The position numbers were made by a program, and so were the translations under genes. From the NCBI GenBank assembly GCA_965230045.1, contig OZ245940.1, positions 3,596,001 through 3,660,000 of the forward strand: DNA of 64,000 bases. The letters run 5' to 3'. This DNA is from G963662905 sp965230045. Lineage in GTDB: Bacteria > Bacteroidota > Bacteroidia > Bacteroidales > WRLA01. The notes under the pieces are model-generated. The model saw only the letters and a program-made list of their open reading frames with translations, had not been told where the DNA came from and ran no database searches. Below are positions 54,725 through 63,612 of the stretch, piece by piece. Within the stretch, counting starts at the first letter, position 1; each line of letters begins with the position of its first letter.

Positions 54725-55978
54725 ATGGAGGCGTATTTTGCCTATCTGAATGATTTGTTGAACACAAACAAATCCGAATTCGGTGCGTATCCTCAAATAA
54801 ACTGGATCAACCGATACAAAGAATCTGAAGCACTCGAAAAAAGAGCCGAACTTATTAACAGCTTTAGCGACAGCAGCCTTTTTAAAGGCACGAAGCTTTT
54901 TCATAAGCAAATCAGCAAAGGTTGCCTGATGTGCGGCATGGGCTATTGGAGTTGCCTGTTTATCACCTCACGATGCAATGCGCACTGCTTTTATTGTCCA
55001 GCAGCACAGCTCAAAGATGAACAACCGGAGTCTCAGGGACTACTGTTTCCCACTGCAGATTCATATGCAGAATACATCAACTTTTTTGGATTCAAAGGCG
55101 TGAGCTTCAGCGGAGGCGAGCCACTCCTCTACTTTGACCGCACACTCGAATACCTCAAAAAAGTACGCAGCAAATGCGATAATTCAATCTATATCTGGCT
55201 CTATACCAACGGGCTGCTGGCCGATGAGCAAAAACTCAAAAAACTGGCCAAAAACGGTATTAATGAAATCCGCTTCGATATTGGCGCCACGCATTTTAGC
55301 CTGGATCATGTGCGCAAAGCCAATGGGATCATTGATAATGTTACCATTGAAATCCCTGCGGTACCCGAAGAAAAAAATAAGATTATCAGTTTATTGCCCG
55401 AAATGATCAAAGCAGGCGTAACCAACCTCAACCTGCACCATATGCGCCTCACGCACTACAATGCGCCCAAACTGCTGAAAAAAAACTACAGCTATTTGCC
55501 TGCAGAACATCCTTTGGTGTTTGAATCGGAACTGGCGGCACTGGAAATTCTTGATTATGCCCGTAAGCAGGATATTGAACTGGGCATCAATTATTGCTCA
55601 TTTGATTTTAAAAACCGTTTCCAGAAAGCCGGGTTCCGAAAACAGATTCTCCATAAGCTCGGAAAAGACGATGATTATATAACAGATAATGGTTTTATCC
55701 GCAAACGCGACGAAAATGAGCTGCAATACGAAACCATCCGCTTAATGGAAAAAGGTAAAACAGATGGCCTTGGTTTAATGAAAGAAGAACTCAGGCTCAG
55801 GTTTAAAGACTATGATCAGATCCGGATGCCCGTATCTTCAAAAATGAATATCCCTCCCGGCAAAACAATAGAGATGGAAGAGCTTTTAAAACGGCGTAAT
55901 TCACCCATTCCATCAGATCCGCTTCTTTTTGAAATTTGGAAATACGAATTTATTGAGGAAAAACTCAGGCAGTACTGA
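54725..55978 (+). CDS. Radical SAM protein, function unassigned
   Basis: This is a 417-aa enzyme from the ATG at 54725. The 4Fe-4S cluster motif is C84-x3-C88-x2-C91 (SRCNAHCFYC). Three further cysteines precede it (C67, C70, C77; GCLMCGMGYWSC), unusual so close to the cluster and possibly a second metal site. The GVSFSGGEPLLYF segment is the SAM-binding GGEP motif. No SPASM-type C-terminal cysteine set is clear. It might modify a peptide, cofactor or protein; no obvious precursor peptide gene is adjacent. Confidence 0.85.
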   Translation: MEAYFAYLNDLLNTNKSEFGAYPQINWINRYKESEALEKRAELINSFSDSSLFKGTKLFHKQISKGCLMCGMGYWSCLFITSRCNAHCFYCPAAQLKDEQPESQGLLFPTADSYAEYINFFGFKGVSFSGGEPLLYFDRTLEYLKKVRSKCDNSIYIWLYTNGLLADEQKLKKLAKNGINEIRFDIGATHFSLDHVRKANGIIDNVTIEIPAVPEEKNKIISLLPEMIKAGVTNLNLHHMRLTHYNAPKLLKKNYSYLPAEHPLVFESELAALEILDYARKQDIELGINYCSFDFKNRFQKAGFRKQILHKLGKDDDYITDNGFIRKRDENELQYETIRLMEKGKTDGLGLMKEELRLRFKDYDQIRMPVSSKMNIPPGKTIEMEELLKRRNSPIPSDPLLFEIWKYEFIEEKLRQY

Positions 55979-55993
55979 TTTTTGCCGCGCAGG

Positions 55994-57064
55994 TTAATCC
56001 AGGTAGCCTTTCGTGCCCCCGGAATAAAAATACCGTTCATCCCAGGCACGTAAGTCCTGATTGTTTTTAATCCGCTCGACCAAATCGGGATTGGAAATAA
56101 AATAGCGCCCAAAAGCCACCATATCCGTTTCATTGTTTTCAATGGCTTTTGCTGCTGAGAAGGGATCAAAGCCATTATTGGCAATCAGCAATCCATCATA
56201 AAAAGGACGATAAAAGGCTGCCACATTGCTCGCATATCCCGGCAAATGATCAACGGCTTCAAAAGGCTCAATCAGATGGAGATAAGCCAGCGGATATGCA
56301 TTCAGTTTGCCGATCAGCCAGCTAAAATGTTTTTTAGGATTGGAATCGCTCATGGAGCTTGTCCTGCCCGAAGGCGATAAGCGCAAACCCACTTTTTTTT
56401 CGCCCCAAACTTTGACCACTGCATCGAGCAGCTCAAAGAGGAAACGTGCACGTTTTTCAATGCTGCCGCCATAAGCATCATTCCTTTGGTTGCTGCCGTC
56501 CTGCAAAAACTGATCAATCAAATAGCCATTCGCGCCATGAATCTCAATTCCGTCAAAACCGGCTACCATAGCATTTACAGCCGCCTGCCGGAATTGCTCT
56601 ATTGTCCGTCGGATATCCGAATCATCCATCTCTTTGGGCACCGACACCTTCTGATAGCCATTCGGTGTTTTAATTTTACGCTCCGGGGCAATAGCCGAAG
56701 GTGCCAGAGGAAGTTTTCCTTGTGGCTGAAAAAACGGATGCGAATAACGTCCCACATGCCACAGCTGCAAGAAAATCCGCCCGCCTTTACGATGTACTTC
56801 ATGGGTTACGCGCTTCCAGCCCATGAGCTGCTCACCGCGCTTTATTCCCGGCGTATTGCTGTATCCACGACCCTCCGGAGCAACCTGTGTGGCATCGGTA
56901 ATCAACAATCCAGCATCGGCACGGACTGCAAAATGTGCTGCCATAATGGGCAAAGCAACATTATTTTCATTGGCCCGCATGCGCGTTAAGGGCGCCATCA
57001 CAATTCTGTTTTTCAAGTACATTTCCCCAATTTTGATCGGCTCTAAAAGTAATGAAGTAGGCAT
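55994..57064 (-). CDS. Old Yellow Enzyme family NADH:flavin oxidoreductase
   Basis: This is a 356-aa TIM-barrel flavoprotein. RIVMAPLTRMRA, LLITDATQVAPEGRGY, FDGIEIHGANGYLIDQFLQDGSNQRND and VAFGRYFISNPDLVERI are characteristic of OYE/NemA enzymes. It reduces activated double bonds or nitro compounds with NAD(P)H. It is convergent with the radical SAM gene and divergent from the homogentisate genes. Confidence 0.92.
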   Translation of the reverse strand: MPTSLLLEPIKIGEMYLKNRIVMAPLTRMRANENNVALPIMAAHFAVRADAGLLITDATQVAPEGRGYSNTPGIKRGEQLMGWKRVTHEVHRKGGRIFLQLWHVGRYSHPFFQPQGKLPLAPSAIAPERKIKTPNGYQKVSVPKEMDDSDIRRTIEQFRQAAVNAMVAGFDGIEIHGANGYLIDQFLQDGSNQRNDAYGGSIEKRARFLFELLDAVVKVWGEKKVGLRLSPSGRTSSMSDSNPKKHFSWLIGKLNAYPLAYLHLIEPFEAVDHLPGYASNVAAFYRPFYDGLLIANNGFDPFSAAKAIENNETDMVAFGRYFISNPDLVERIKNNQDLRAWDERYFYSGGTKGYLD

Positions 57065-57173
57065 AAGGATATAATTTTATAAACAAATCCATTTTAAAAC
57101 TGTTATCATAGCAAAAAGATAATCAGATAAATACAACACTATTTAGAACCAATCTGTTTAAAACCATCGCCAT

Positions 57174-58331
57174 ATGCCGCATTATCAACGCTTAGGAAAG
57201 ATCCCTCAAAAACGACATACACAATTCAGAAAGGAAGACGGCAGTCTGTTCCATGAACAATTGGTCAGCACCGAAGGCTTTTCGTCCGAATATGCCCTCA
57301 CCTATCATCATCATGCGCCAACCGCTGTGCACGACATCGAAGACCCCATTGATGTGCGCCCCGATTATGCCATTGACCACAATATGCAGCACCGCAGTTT
57401 TGAGGGATTTGACATAAAGTCGGAACAAGACTACCTCAAAAGCCGCAAAATAGTTCTGGGAAACAATGATCTGCATATTATCCTGGCAGCACCAAAAGAA
57501 TCGATGAAGGACTATTTTTTCAAAAATTCGCAAGCAGATGAAATGATCTTCATCCACAAAGGAAGCGGAACATTGCGCACGATGTACGGAAAAATCCCTT
57601 TTGGTTTTGGCGATCACCTCATCATCCCCCGTGGTATTATTTACCAAATAGATTTCGACACTGAGGTCAACCGGCTTTTTATACTTGAATCTTTTTCGCC
57701 CATTCGTTACCCCAGGCGTTATGTAAATGATGCCGGGCAACTTCTTGAGCACAGCCCTTTCTGTGAGCGCGACATCCGTCCGCCATCCGAACTGGAAACT
57801 TTTGATATTAAAGGCGATTTTAAAGTAATTATCAAACGCGATAACCATCTGTTTCCGTATCATTTTGCGCATCATCCTTTTGATGTAACAGGCTGGGACG
57901 GAAACCATTATCCCTACGCTTTCAACATCAGGGATTTTGAACCGATCACAGGCCGCGTGCACCAACCGCCACCGGTGCATCAAACTTTTGAAGGCCACAA
58001 TTATGTTACCTGCGCTTTTGTTCCGCGTTTGTACGATTATCATCCCCAAAGCATTCCGGCGCCCTACAACCACAGCAATGTGGATTCGGATGAAGTGCTC
58101 TATTATGTTGATGGTGAATTTATGAGCCGCAAACATGTAAGCCGGGGCATGATCACTTTACATCCTACGGGAATCCCGCACGGGCCGCATCCCGGGGCTG
58201 TGGAAAAAAGCATTGGCCAGAAGGGAACGGAAGAACTTGCCGTTATGGTGGATACTTTCAAACCATTAAAAATTACCAAACAAGCATTAAAAATAGAACA
58301 CAAAAATTATTACAAATCCTGGACCGAATAA
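57174..58331 (+). CDS. hmgA: Homogentisate 1,2-dioxygenase
   Basis: This is a 385-aa cupin-type iron dioxygenase that opens the ring of homogentisate to maleylacetoacetate. Segments GDHLIIPRGIIYQID, HHPFDVTGWDGNHYPYAFN and VHQTFEGHNYVTCAFVPR carry the cluster of His and Glu residues that bind iron. It is first in a plus-strand operon with hppD (4-nt gap) and fahA, the lower tyrosine-degradation pathway. Confidence 0.9.
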   Translation: MPHYQRLGKIPQKRHTQFRKEDGSLFHEQLVSTEGFSSEYALTYHHHAPTAVHDIEDPIDVRPDYAIDHNMQHRSFEGFDIKSEQDYLKSRKIVLGNNDLHIILAAPKESMKDYFFKNSQADEMIFIHKGSGTLRTMYGKIPFGFGDHLIIPRGIIYQIDFDTEVNRLFILESFSPIRYPRRYVNDAGQLLEHSPFCERDIRPPSELETFDIKGDFKVIIKRDNHLFPYHFAHHPFDVTGWDGNHYPYAFNIRDFEPITGRVHQPPPVHQTFEGHNYVTCAFVPRLYDYHPQSIPAPYNHSNVDSDEVLYYVDGEFMSRKHVSRGMITLHPTGIPHGPHPGAVEKSIGQKGTEELAVMVDTFKPLKITKQALKIEHKNYYKSWTE

Positions 58332-58335
58332 AACT

Positions 58336-59436
58336 ATGGAAAAAAATACCGATTTCCTGCCGATCAACGGCACCGATTATGTTGAATTTTATGTAGGCAA
58401 TGCTAAGCAGGCTGCCTTTTATTACCAGACTGCCTTTGGTTTTCAGCCTCTGGCTTATGCCGGACTGGAAACCGGATTGCGCGACCGCAGCAGTTACGCT
58501 TTGCGCCAGGGCAAAATCACCTTTGTTTTTACCACTTCTCTCGAGCCCGACAGCGATATTGCGCAGCATTGCAACAAGCATGGTGATGGCGTAAAAACTG
58601 TTGCCCTCTGGGTGGATGATGCAGAAAAATCGTGGGAAGAAACCACCCAACGCGGCGCCGAATCCTATCTGGAACCGCGCAGCCTTAAGGATGAAAACGG
58701 AGAAGTTAAACTTTCCGGCATACATACCTATGGCGATACAGTGCACCTTTTTGTGGAGCGTAAAAATTACCGTGGCGTTTTCCTGCCGGGATTTCGTCGC
58801 TGGGAGCCCGAATACCGTACGCAGGAAACCGGCCTCAAATATGTAGATCATATGGTGGGCAATGTTGATTGGGGACAAATGAACAAATGGGTCGATTTTT
58901 ACGCCAATGTAATGGGGTTCAATCAGTTGATATCATTTGACGACAAAGATATTTCGACAGAATATACAGCCCTGATGAGCAAGGTAATGAGCAATGGCAA
59001 TGGCCGCATTAAGTTCCCGATTAACGAACCCGCAGAAGGCAAGAAAAAATCGCAAATTGAGGAATATATTGATTTTTACCGCGGTGCCGGCGTGCAACAT
59101 GTAGCCATGGCCACCGACAATATTTTGGAAACTGTGTCCGAATTGCGCCGTCGTGGCGTAGAATTCCTTATTGTTCCGGAAAGCTATTACGACACGCTGC
59201 GCGAACGCGTGGGAAACATTGACGAAGAAATAGAAGCACTCAAAAACCTGAATATCCTCGTTGACCGCGATGATGAAGGCTACCTGCTTCAGATTTTCAC
59301 TAAGCCGGTGGAAGACCGTCCGACCGTATTTTATGAAATCATCCAACGCAAGGGCGCCAAATCTTTTGGCAAAGGAAATTTCAAAGCATTATTTGAAGCC
59401 ATTGAGCTGGAGCAACAAAACCGTGGAACTTTATAA
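58336..59436 (+). CDS. hppD: 4-hydroxyphenylpyruvate dioxygenase
   Basis: This is a 366-aa vicinal-oxygen-chelate enzyme with two tandem halves. DYVEFYVGNAKQAAFYYQTAFGF starts the first and YVDHMVGNVDWGQMNKWVDFYANVMGF the second, with iron ligands His in VDHM and HVAM and the late Glu in FYEIIQRKG. It makes homogentisate from 4-hydroxyphenylpyruvate, the step before HmgA. It follows hmgA by 4 nt and precedes fahA by 9 nt. Confidence 0.93.
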   Translation: MEKNTDFLPINGTDYVEFYVGNAKQAAFYYQTAFGFQPLAYAGLETGLRDRSSYALRQGKITFVFTTSLEPDSDIAQHCNKHGDGVKTVALWVDDAEKSWEETTQRGAESYLEPRSLKDENGEVKLSGIHTYGDTVHLFVERKNYRGVFLPGFRRWEPEYRTQETGLKYVDHMVGNVDWGQMNKWVDFYANVMGFNQLISFDDKDISTEYTALMSKVMSNGNGRIKFPINEPAEGKKKSQIEEYIDFYRGAGVQHVAMATDNILETVSELRRRGVEFLIVPESYYDTLRERVGNIDEEIEALKNLNILVDRDDEGYLLQIFTKPVEDRPTVFYEIIQRKGAKSFGKGNFKALFEAIELEQQNRGTL

Positions 59437-59445
59437 ACAAAGAAA

Positions 59446-60714
59446 ATGATTGAAGCAAACAACCCACAGCTAAAAAGCTGGATCGAAGTGCATCCCGAAA
59501 GTGATTTCCCGATCCAGAACATCCCTTTTGGTGTAATCAAAACAGCGCATAACAACCCTCAGCCGGCAACACGCATCGGAGATTATGCCATTGACCTGAA
59601 ACTGCTCGAATCCGAAGGTTTTTTCAACGACATACTGGATCAAATGATCTTTCAGGGCGTAAACCTGAATGCCTTTCTCGAATGCGGAAAAAGTAAATGG
59701 TCGGCAGTGCGGCAAAGGATCAGCGAACTTTTTCGTGCAGATAACCCGCTGATTCGTGATAATGAATCTCTGCGAAAATTTGTGCTGCACCCTATAGCGG
59801 AAGCAGAAATGCTCCTTCCGGTGCAAATTGGCGATTATACTGATTTTTACAGCAGTCGGGAGCATGCCACCAATGTTGGAAAAATGTTTCGCGATCCGGA
59901 CAATGCCCTTTTGCCCAATTGGTTGCATATTCCTGTAGGCTACCACGGGCGCAGCTCGAGCATCGTGGTCAGCGGAACGGACATCCACCGACCAAAAGGC
60001 CAGCTGATGCCTGCAGATGCCGAACAACCTGTTTTTGGCCCCAGCCGTTTGATGGATTTTGAACTGGAAATGGCGTTTGTTGTCGGGAAAGGCAATAAGT
60101 TGGGCGAAGCTATTCCGGTAGAAAAAGCCGAAGACCACATTTTTGGCATGGTAATCTTCAATGATCTTTCGGCGCGCGACATCCAGAAATGGGAATATGT
60201 GCCTTTAGGGCCGTTTCTCGGCAAAAGCTTTGGCAGCGTAATTTCACCCTGGATTGTCACTTTGGAAGCCCTGGAGCCCTTCCGTACCGAAAGCCCCGAT
60301 CAGGAACCGGAAGTGCTGCCCTATCTGCAAGGCAACAAGAAAAGCACTTTTGACCTAAAGCTGAGTGTTGACCTTCAGCCCGAAAATTCATCAGCAACAC
60401 AAATCTGCCAATCCAATTTCAAATATCTGTATTGGAGTATGGCGCAACAATTGGCGCATCATACGGTAAACGGCTGCAATATGCAAAGCGGCGATATGTG
60501 CGCCAGCGGAACCATCAGCGGACCAAAAGAACATGAATTTGGCAGTATGCTCGAATTAAGCTGGAAAGGAACAAAAACCCTAATACTTTCCGATGGCTCG
60601 GAACGTAAGTTTATCAATGATGGCGACAGCATAATAATGCGTGCATGGAATGAACATAATGGCATTCGGATTGGTTTTGGAGAGAGCAAGACCAAAATAC
60701 TGAAATCAAGATAG
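59446..60714 (+). CDS. fahA: Fumarylacetoacetase
   Basis: This is a 422-aa hydrolase. Signature segments are DYTDFYSSREHATNVGKMFR, GYHGRSSSIVVSGTDIHRP, ELEMAFVVGKGN, and FNDLSARDIQKWEYVPLGPFLGKSF; GDMCASGTISGP lies near the end. It cleaves fumarylacetoacetate to fumarate and acetoacetate. A maleylacetoacetate isomerase gene is not in the window, so that step may be encoded elsewhere. A hairpin terminator follows directly. Confidence 0.94.
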   Translation: MIEANNPQLKSWIEVHPESDFPIQNIPFGVIKTAHNNPQPATRIGDYAIDLKLLESEGFFNDILDQMIFQGVNLNAFLECGKSKWSAVRQRISELFRADNPLIRDNESLRKFVLHPIAEAEMLLPVQIGDYTDFYSSREHATNVGKMFRDPDNALLPNWLHIPVGYHGRSSSIVVSGTDIHRPKGQLMPADAEQPVFGPSRLMDFELEMAFVVGKGNKLGEAIPVEKAEDHIFGMVIFNDLSARDIQKWEYVPLGPFLGKSFGSVISPWIVTLEALEPFRTESPDQEPEVLPYLQGNKKSTFDLKLSVDLQPENSSATQICQSNFKYLYWSMAQQLAHHTVNGCNMQSGDMCASGTISGPKEHEFGSMLELSWKGTKTLILSDGSERKFINDGDSIIMRAWNEHNGIRIGFGESKTKILKSR

Positions 60715-60719
60715 GTTCT

Positions 60720-60781
60720 GCCTCCCGGCGCCACCCTGAGCGGTCATTGGGTGTTTGTTGTCCGGGAGGCTTGTTTTTTTT
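60720..60781 (+). terminator. Terminator of the tyrosine-degradation operon
   Basis: GCCTCCCGG (60720-60728) pairs with CCGGGAGGC (60762-60770), followed by TTG and a run of T. It ends the hmgA-hppD-fahA transcript; the flavin reductase gene downstream then needs its own promoter. Confidence 0.85.
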
Positions 60782-60833
60782 AAAGGCTCTGAATTCTTCT
60801 CAAGCAAAAGATGACTTAATCCCCCTGGAAATT

Positions 60834-61715
60834 ATGAACACGGAAATCAAAACTCCAATAAAAAGCATTAATCCGGAAGATTTAAAAAGCCCGGATCTGC
60901 ATCAATTACTACTCAGCGCTATTGCTCCACGTCCCATTGCTTTTGCCAGTACAGTCAGTAAAAAGGGCGACGTTAACCTTTCCCCATTCAGTTTTTTCAA
61001 TGCATTTGGCATCAATCCTACAACACTGATTTTCAGTCCATCGCGCAGAGGGCGCGACAATACAGTGAAGCACACCTATGAAAATATTAAGGAAGTGCCT
61101 GAGGTAGTAATCAACGTGGTAAATTACGATATCGTGGAGCAGGTCAGCCTTGCCTCAGCGGAATATCCCAGAGGTATCAACGAATTCAAGAAAGCCGGTT
61201 TAAGCGAAGCGTCATCAGTAAAAATAAAGCCTCCACGTGTACTGGAATCGCCTGTTCAATTTGAATGCCGTGTGCGTGATGTAATCGAAACCGGAGATCA
61301 AGGCGGAGCTGCAAATCTAGTAATTTGTGAAATTGTGCACATACACGTGCATGAGGATGTTTTGGATGAAAAAGGGCAAATTGATAATGAAAAAATCCGT
61401 TTGGTCGGAAGGTTGGGCGGCCCGCTTTATTGCCACACCAGCGGCGATGCTGCATTCAGCATTCAAAAACCGATTGGAAAAAATTGTATTGGCATCGACA
61501 GCCTTCCGGAGCATATCCGTTTCAGCAAAGAGCTCAGCGGCAATGACCTGGGCAAAATGGGAAATCTGGAAAGCCTGCCCTCAGCACAAGAAATTGAGGC
61601 GTTTAAAAATGCACATCCTGCATTAAACACAATAAATTATTTTGCGTATGTCCGCAAAGCTTTGGCCAAAGGAAAAGCTTCTGAAGCTTTAAGTTGTTTA
61701 TTGGCTTTTGGATAA
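60834..61715 (+). CDS. Flavin reductase-like domain protein
   Basis: This is a 293-aa protein from the ATG at 60834, since the frame opening upstream runs through the terminator. The FMN-binding split-barrel domain (LLLSAIAPRPIAFASTVSKKGDVNLSPFSFFNAFGINPT ... GPLYCHTSG) is of the flavin reductase type. It may supply reduced flavin to a partner oxygenase. It is near the tyrosine genes but has no established role there. Confidence 0.85.
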   Translation: MNTEIKTPIKSINPEDLKSPDLHQLLLSAIAPRPIAFASTVSKKGDVNLSPFSFFNAFGINPTTLIFSPSRRGRDNTVKHTYENIKEVPEVVINVVNYDIVEQVSLASAEYPRGINEFKKAGLSEASSVKIKPPRVLESPVQFECRVRDVIETGDQGGAANLVICEIVHIHVHEDVLDEKGQIDNEKIRLVGRLGGPLYCHTSGDAAFSIQKPIGKNCIGIDSLPEHIRFSKELSGNDLGKMGNLESLPSAQEIEAFKNAHPALNTINYFAYVRKALAKGKASEALSCLLAFG

Positions 61716-62008
61716 AATATTTAGAGGTCAGTATGTAGGTGCATATTAGTTTTGGCAAATCATAAAAACGATAATGATTTACTATTGAGTAACATAGATT
61801 TCTCTGCCGAAGCTTCGGCATCGAAATGACCTTTTGTTGTGTTCAAGAGGCAAAGGCGGCTTACGGTCACTGAGCGGAGCCGAAGTGCGCCGCCTTTGCC
61901 CAAACAATTAATAAACAGTCATTTCGACGACCAGCGGGAGGAGAAATCTATTTATTCACGAGCATAAATCATTCTATGTACTTATCTACTGACCTCTAAA
62001 AATATTTA
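61715..62008. mobile_element. Small inverted-repeat element (about 290 bp), second family
   Basis: Ends: AAATATTTAGAGGTCAGTA (left) and its inverse at 61987-62008 (TACTGACCTCTAAAAATATTT). The centre holds GGCAAAGGCGGC (61849-61860) and its complement GCCGCCTTTGCC (61889-61900). No gene inside. The centre is similar to that of copies A and B although the ends differ. Confidence 0.55.
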
Positions 62009-62093
62009 TAATCTTACAATTTCTCCTGTAAAATCCGGGAATCCTTCATCTATATCTGCAAAAAACCTATCTTTGGGTTCAAAACCCAATCAA

Positions 62094-62585
62094 ATGAATT
62101 TCAAAAAAACATTTTCAATTGCCATCGAATACATTCGTCCGATTGGCATTGCAGCAGCGGTATTTTTTGCAGAATTATTAGGCAGTACGCCCATAGAATC
62201 ATTTATGATCATGGCTCCGGTACTCATTGCAGTGATGTCGGGCAGCATTGGCATGGAAGGCTTGTTCCTTGCACAGGAAGGCTCTGAAAAGCTCAGTTAT
62301 ACCCGCAGCCCGGAATATCAAAGGCAAAACGCACTGGTGCAATTAGGGATGGCGATCAGTGCAGTACTTGTTCCCGTTTTGGATTGGGGCATTTACGGGA
62401 TGTGCGGAGTTTCTTCTGTTTTTATGTTTTTCCTGTTTTTCTCCGGCACAAACCATGGGTTCAGCGCCATTGCTGAAGGAAACAAATCCATTACCAATTT
62501 ATCGCGGCCGATTTTGAGCTATTTACTAATTGCCGCTATTCTTTACTATATGCTTGAGGCTTTGGATTTTCAGGCAGGATTATAA
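62094..62585 (+). CDS. DUF6790 family membrane protein
   Basis: This is a 163-aa membrane protein with about four hydrophobic segments, from the ATG at 62094; a TATCTTTG box lies at 62069-62076. The family is common in Bacteroidota and unassigned. It lies between two inverted-repeat elements. Confidence 0.68.
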   Translation: MNFKKTFSIAIEYIRPIGIAAAVFFAELLGSTPIESFMIMAPVLIAVMSGSIGMEGLFLAQEGSEKLSYTRSPEYQRQNALVQLGMAISAVLVPVLDWGIYGMCGVSSVFMFFLFFSGTNHGFSAIAEGNKSITNLSRPILSYLLIAAILYYMLEALDFQAGL

Positions 62586-62625
62586 ACTTTTCCAAAGTTG
62601 CAGAACATTGGAAAAGTTTATGGTT

Positions 62626-63078
62626 CTACACGGAATTTCGTGGAATGAAACTTGAATGCTATTCCAAACAGATTCCTCCAAAGTTTCCTCATACTTCGGA
62701 AAACTTTGTCGGAATGACGCAAGTAGTTTTCTTCCCTCCCTTCGTCTTATTTATTATTAATCCAGCGAATTTATTAAATTTTACGTTATTTCTTAAAATG
62801 CAAATATAGGATGACGCGTTTTATGAAGTCAGTAGGCAAATGCGGCGCACTTCGACTTGGTTCGGCTACGCTCACCACAGGACGCTCAGTGACCAGGCCG
62901 CATTTACCTTAAACACCTAATAAACAGCGTCATTCCGACCGGAACAAAGCCAAACGAAATGATTAAGGCTTTGTCCCGATAGTTATCGGGAGGGAGGAAT
63001 CTGTTAGGGATCCATAGTTCATTAATAAATATCTGCATATTTTTTTCAAACATTATTGTGCCCCACGAAATTCCTAGT
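62626..63078. mobile_element. MITE-like inverted-repeat element, copy B (453 bp)
   Basis: Left end CTACACGGAATTTCGTGG and right end CACGAAATTCCTAG are inverted. The interior matches copy A (51341-51665) in opposite orientation, with an added or altered centre (GCAAATGCGGC ... GCCGCATTTACC). No gene inside. The two copies lie about 11 kb apart and could recombine to invert the segment between them. Confidence 0.65.
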
Positions 63079-63102
63079 ATAACCAAATTTATAATCGTCT
63101 TT

Positions 63103-63603
63103 CTATAGCAGGTAAGTAATCCCAAACTTAGCTCCGGTCAGTGCATTTCCGCCCCCGATTTCAAAGTTCAGGCCAAGGTTGTTCTGGAAGAAATAGCGTC
63201 CGCCCAATTGAATTCCAATGCCAAGTCCTGAGGCAGAACTTCCACCATATTCCGAAGGGGAATTCCAGATATTGAAGCCAATATTGGCACCGCCATAAAA
63301 ATCGAAATTGGAAGGAATTTCGAGCAATCGGTTAAAATGATAATCACCACGTCCGGATAATCCTATAATGGTGTGGCTGTAGCTGTATCCGCCAAAACTT
63401 TCGCTGTAAAAGCGGAATGAACCCTCAAAACCGACAGTGATATCGTTTCCAATGCCAAATTCCATTCCGGCATAAATCGGTATTCCATGATTTGAAAGGC
63501 CAACGCCTGCATTTAGATGTTTCTCACCTTTTTTCAATGGGGCTTGCGCAAAAACCATTGCACTCATCATGATAATCCCAAAAATCAAGCTTAATTTTTT
63601 CAT
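63103..63603 (-). CDS. Outer-membrane beta-barrel protein
   Basis: This is a 166-aa protein with a signal peptide (MKKLSLIFGIIMMSAMVFAQ). The mature part is amphipathic strands with GxGxxN turns (GIGIQLGGRYFFQNNLGLNFEIGGGNALTGAKFGITYLL) ending in a C-terminal hydrophobic residue, like small OmpW/OprF-type barrels. Specific function is unknown. Confidence 0.75.
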   Translation of the reverse strand: MKKLSLIFGIIMMSAMVFAQAPLKKGEKHLNAGVGLSNHGIPIYAGMEFGIGNDITVGFEGSFRFYSESFGGYSYSHTIIGLSGRGDYHFNRLLEIPSNFDFYGGANIGFNIWNSPSEYGGSSASGLGIGIQLGGRYFFQNNLGLNFEIGGGNALTGAKFGITYLL

Positions 63604-63612
63604 GTGTTTTGC

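Noticed and set aside
57192..58136. Long 314-codon minus-strand frame opposite homogentisate dioxygenase
   Set aside because: The plus-strand gene is clearly recognised and occupies the region; the minus frame is its shadow.
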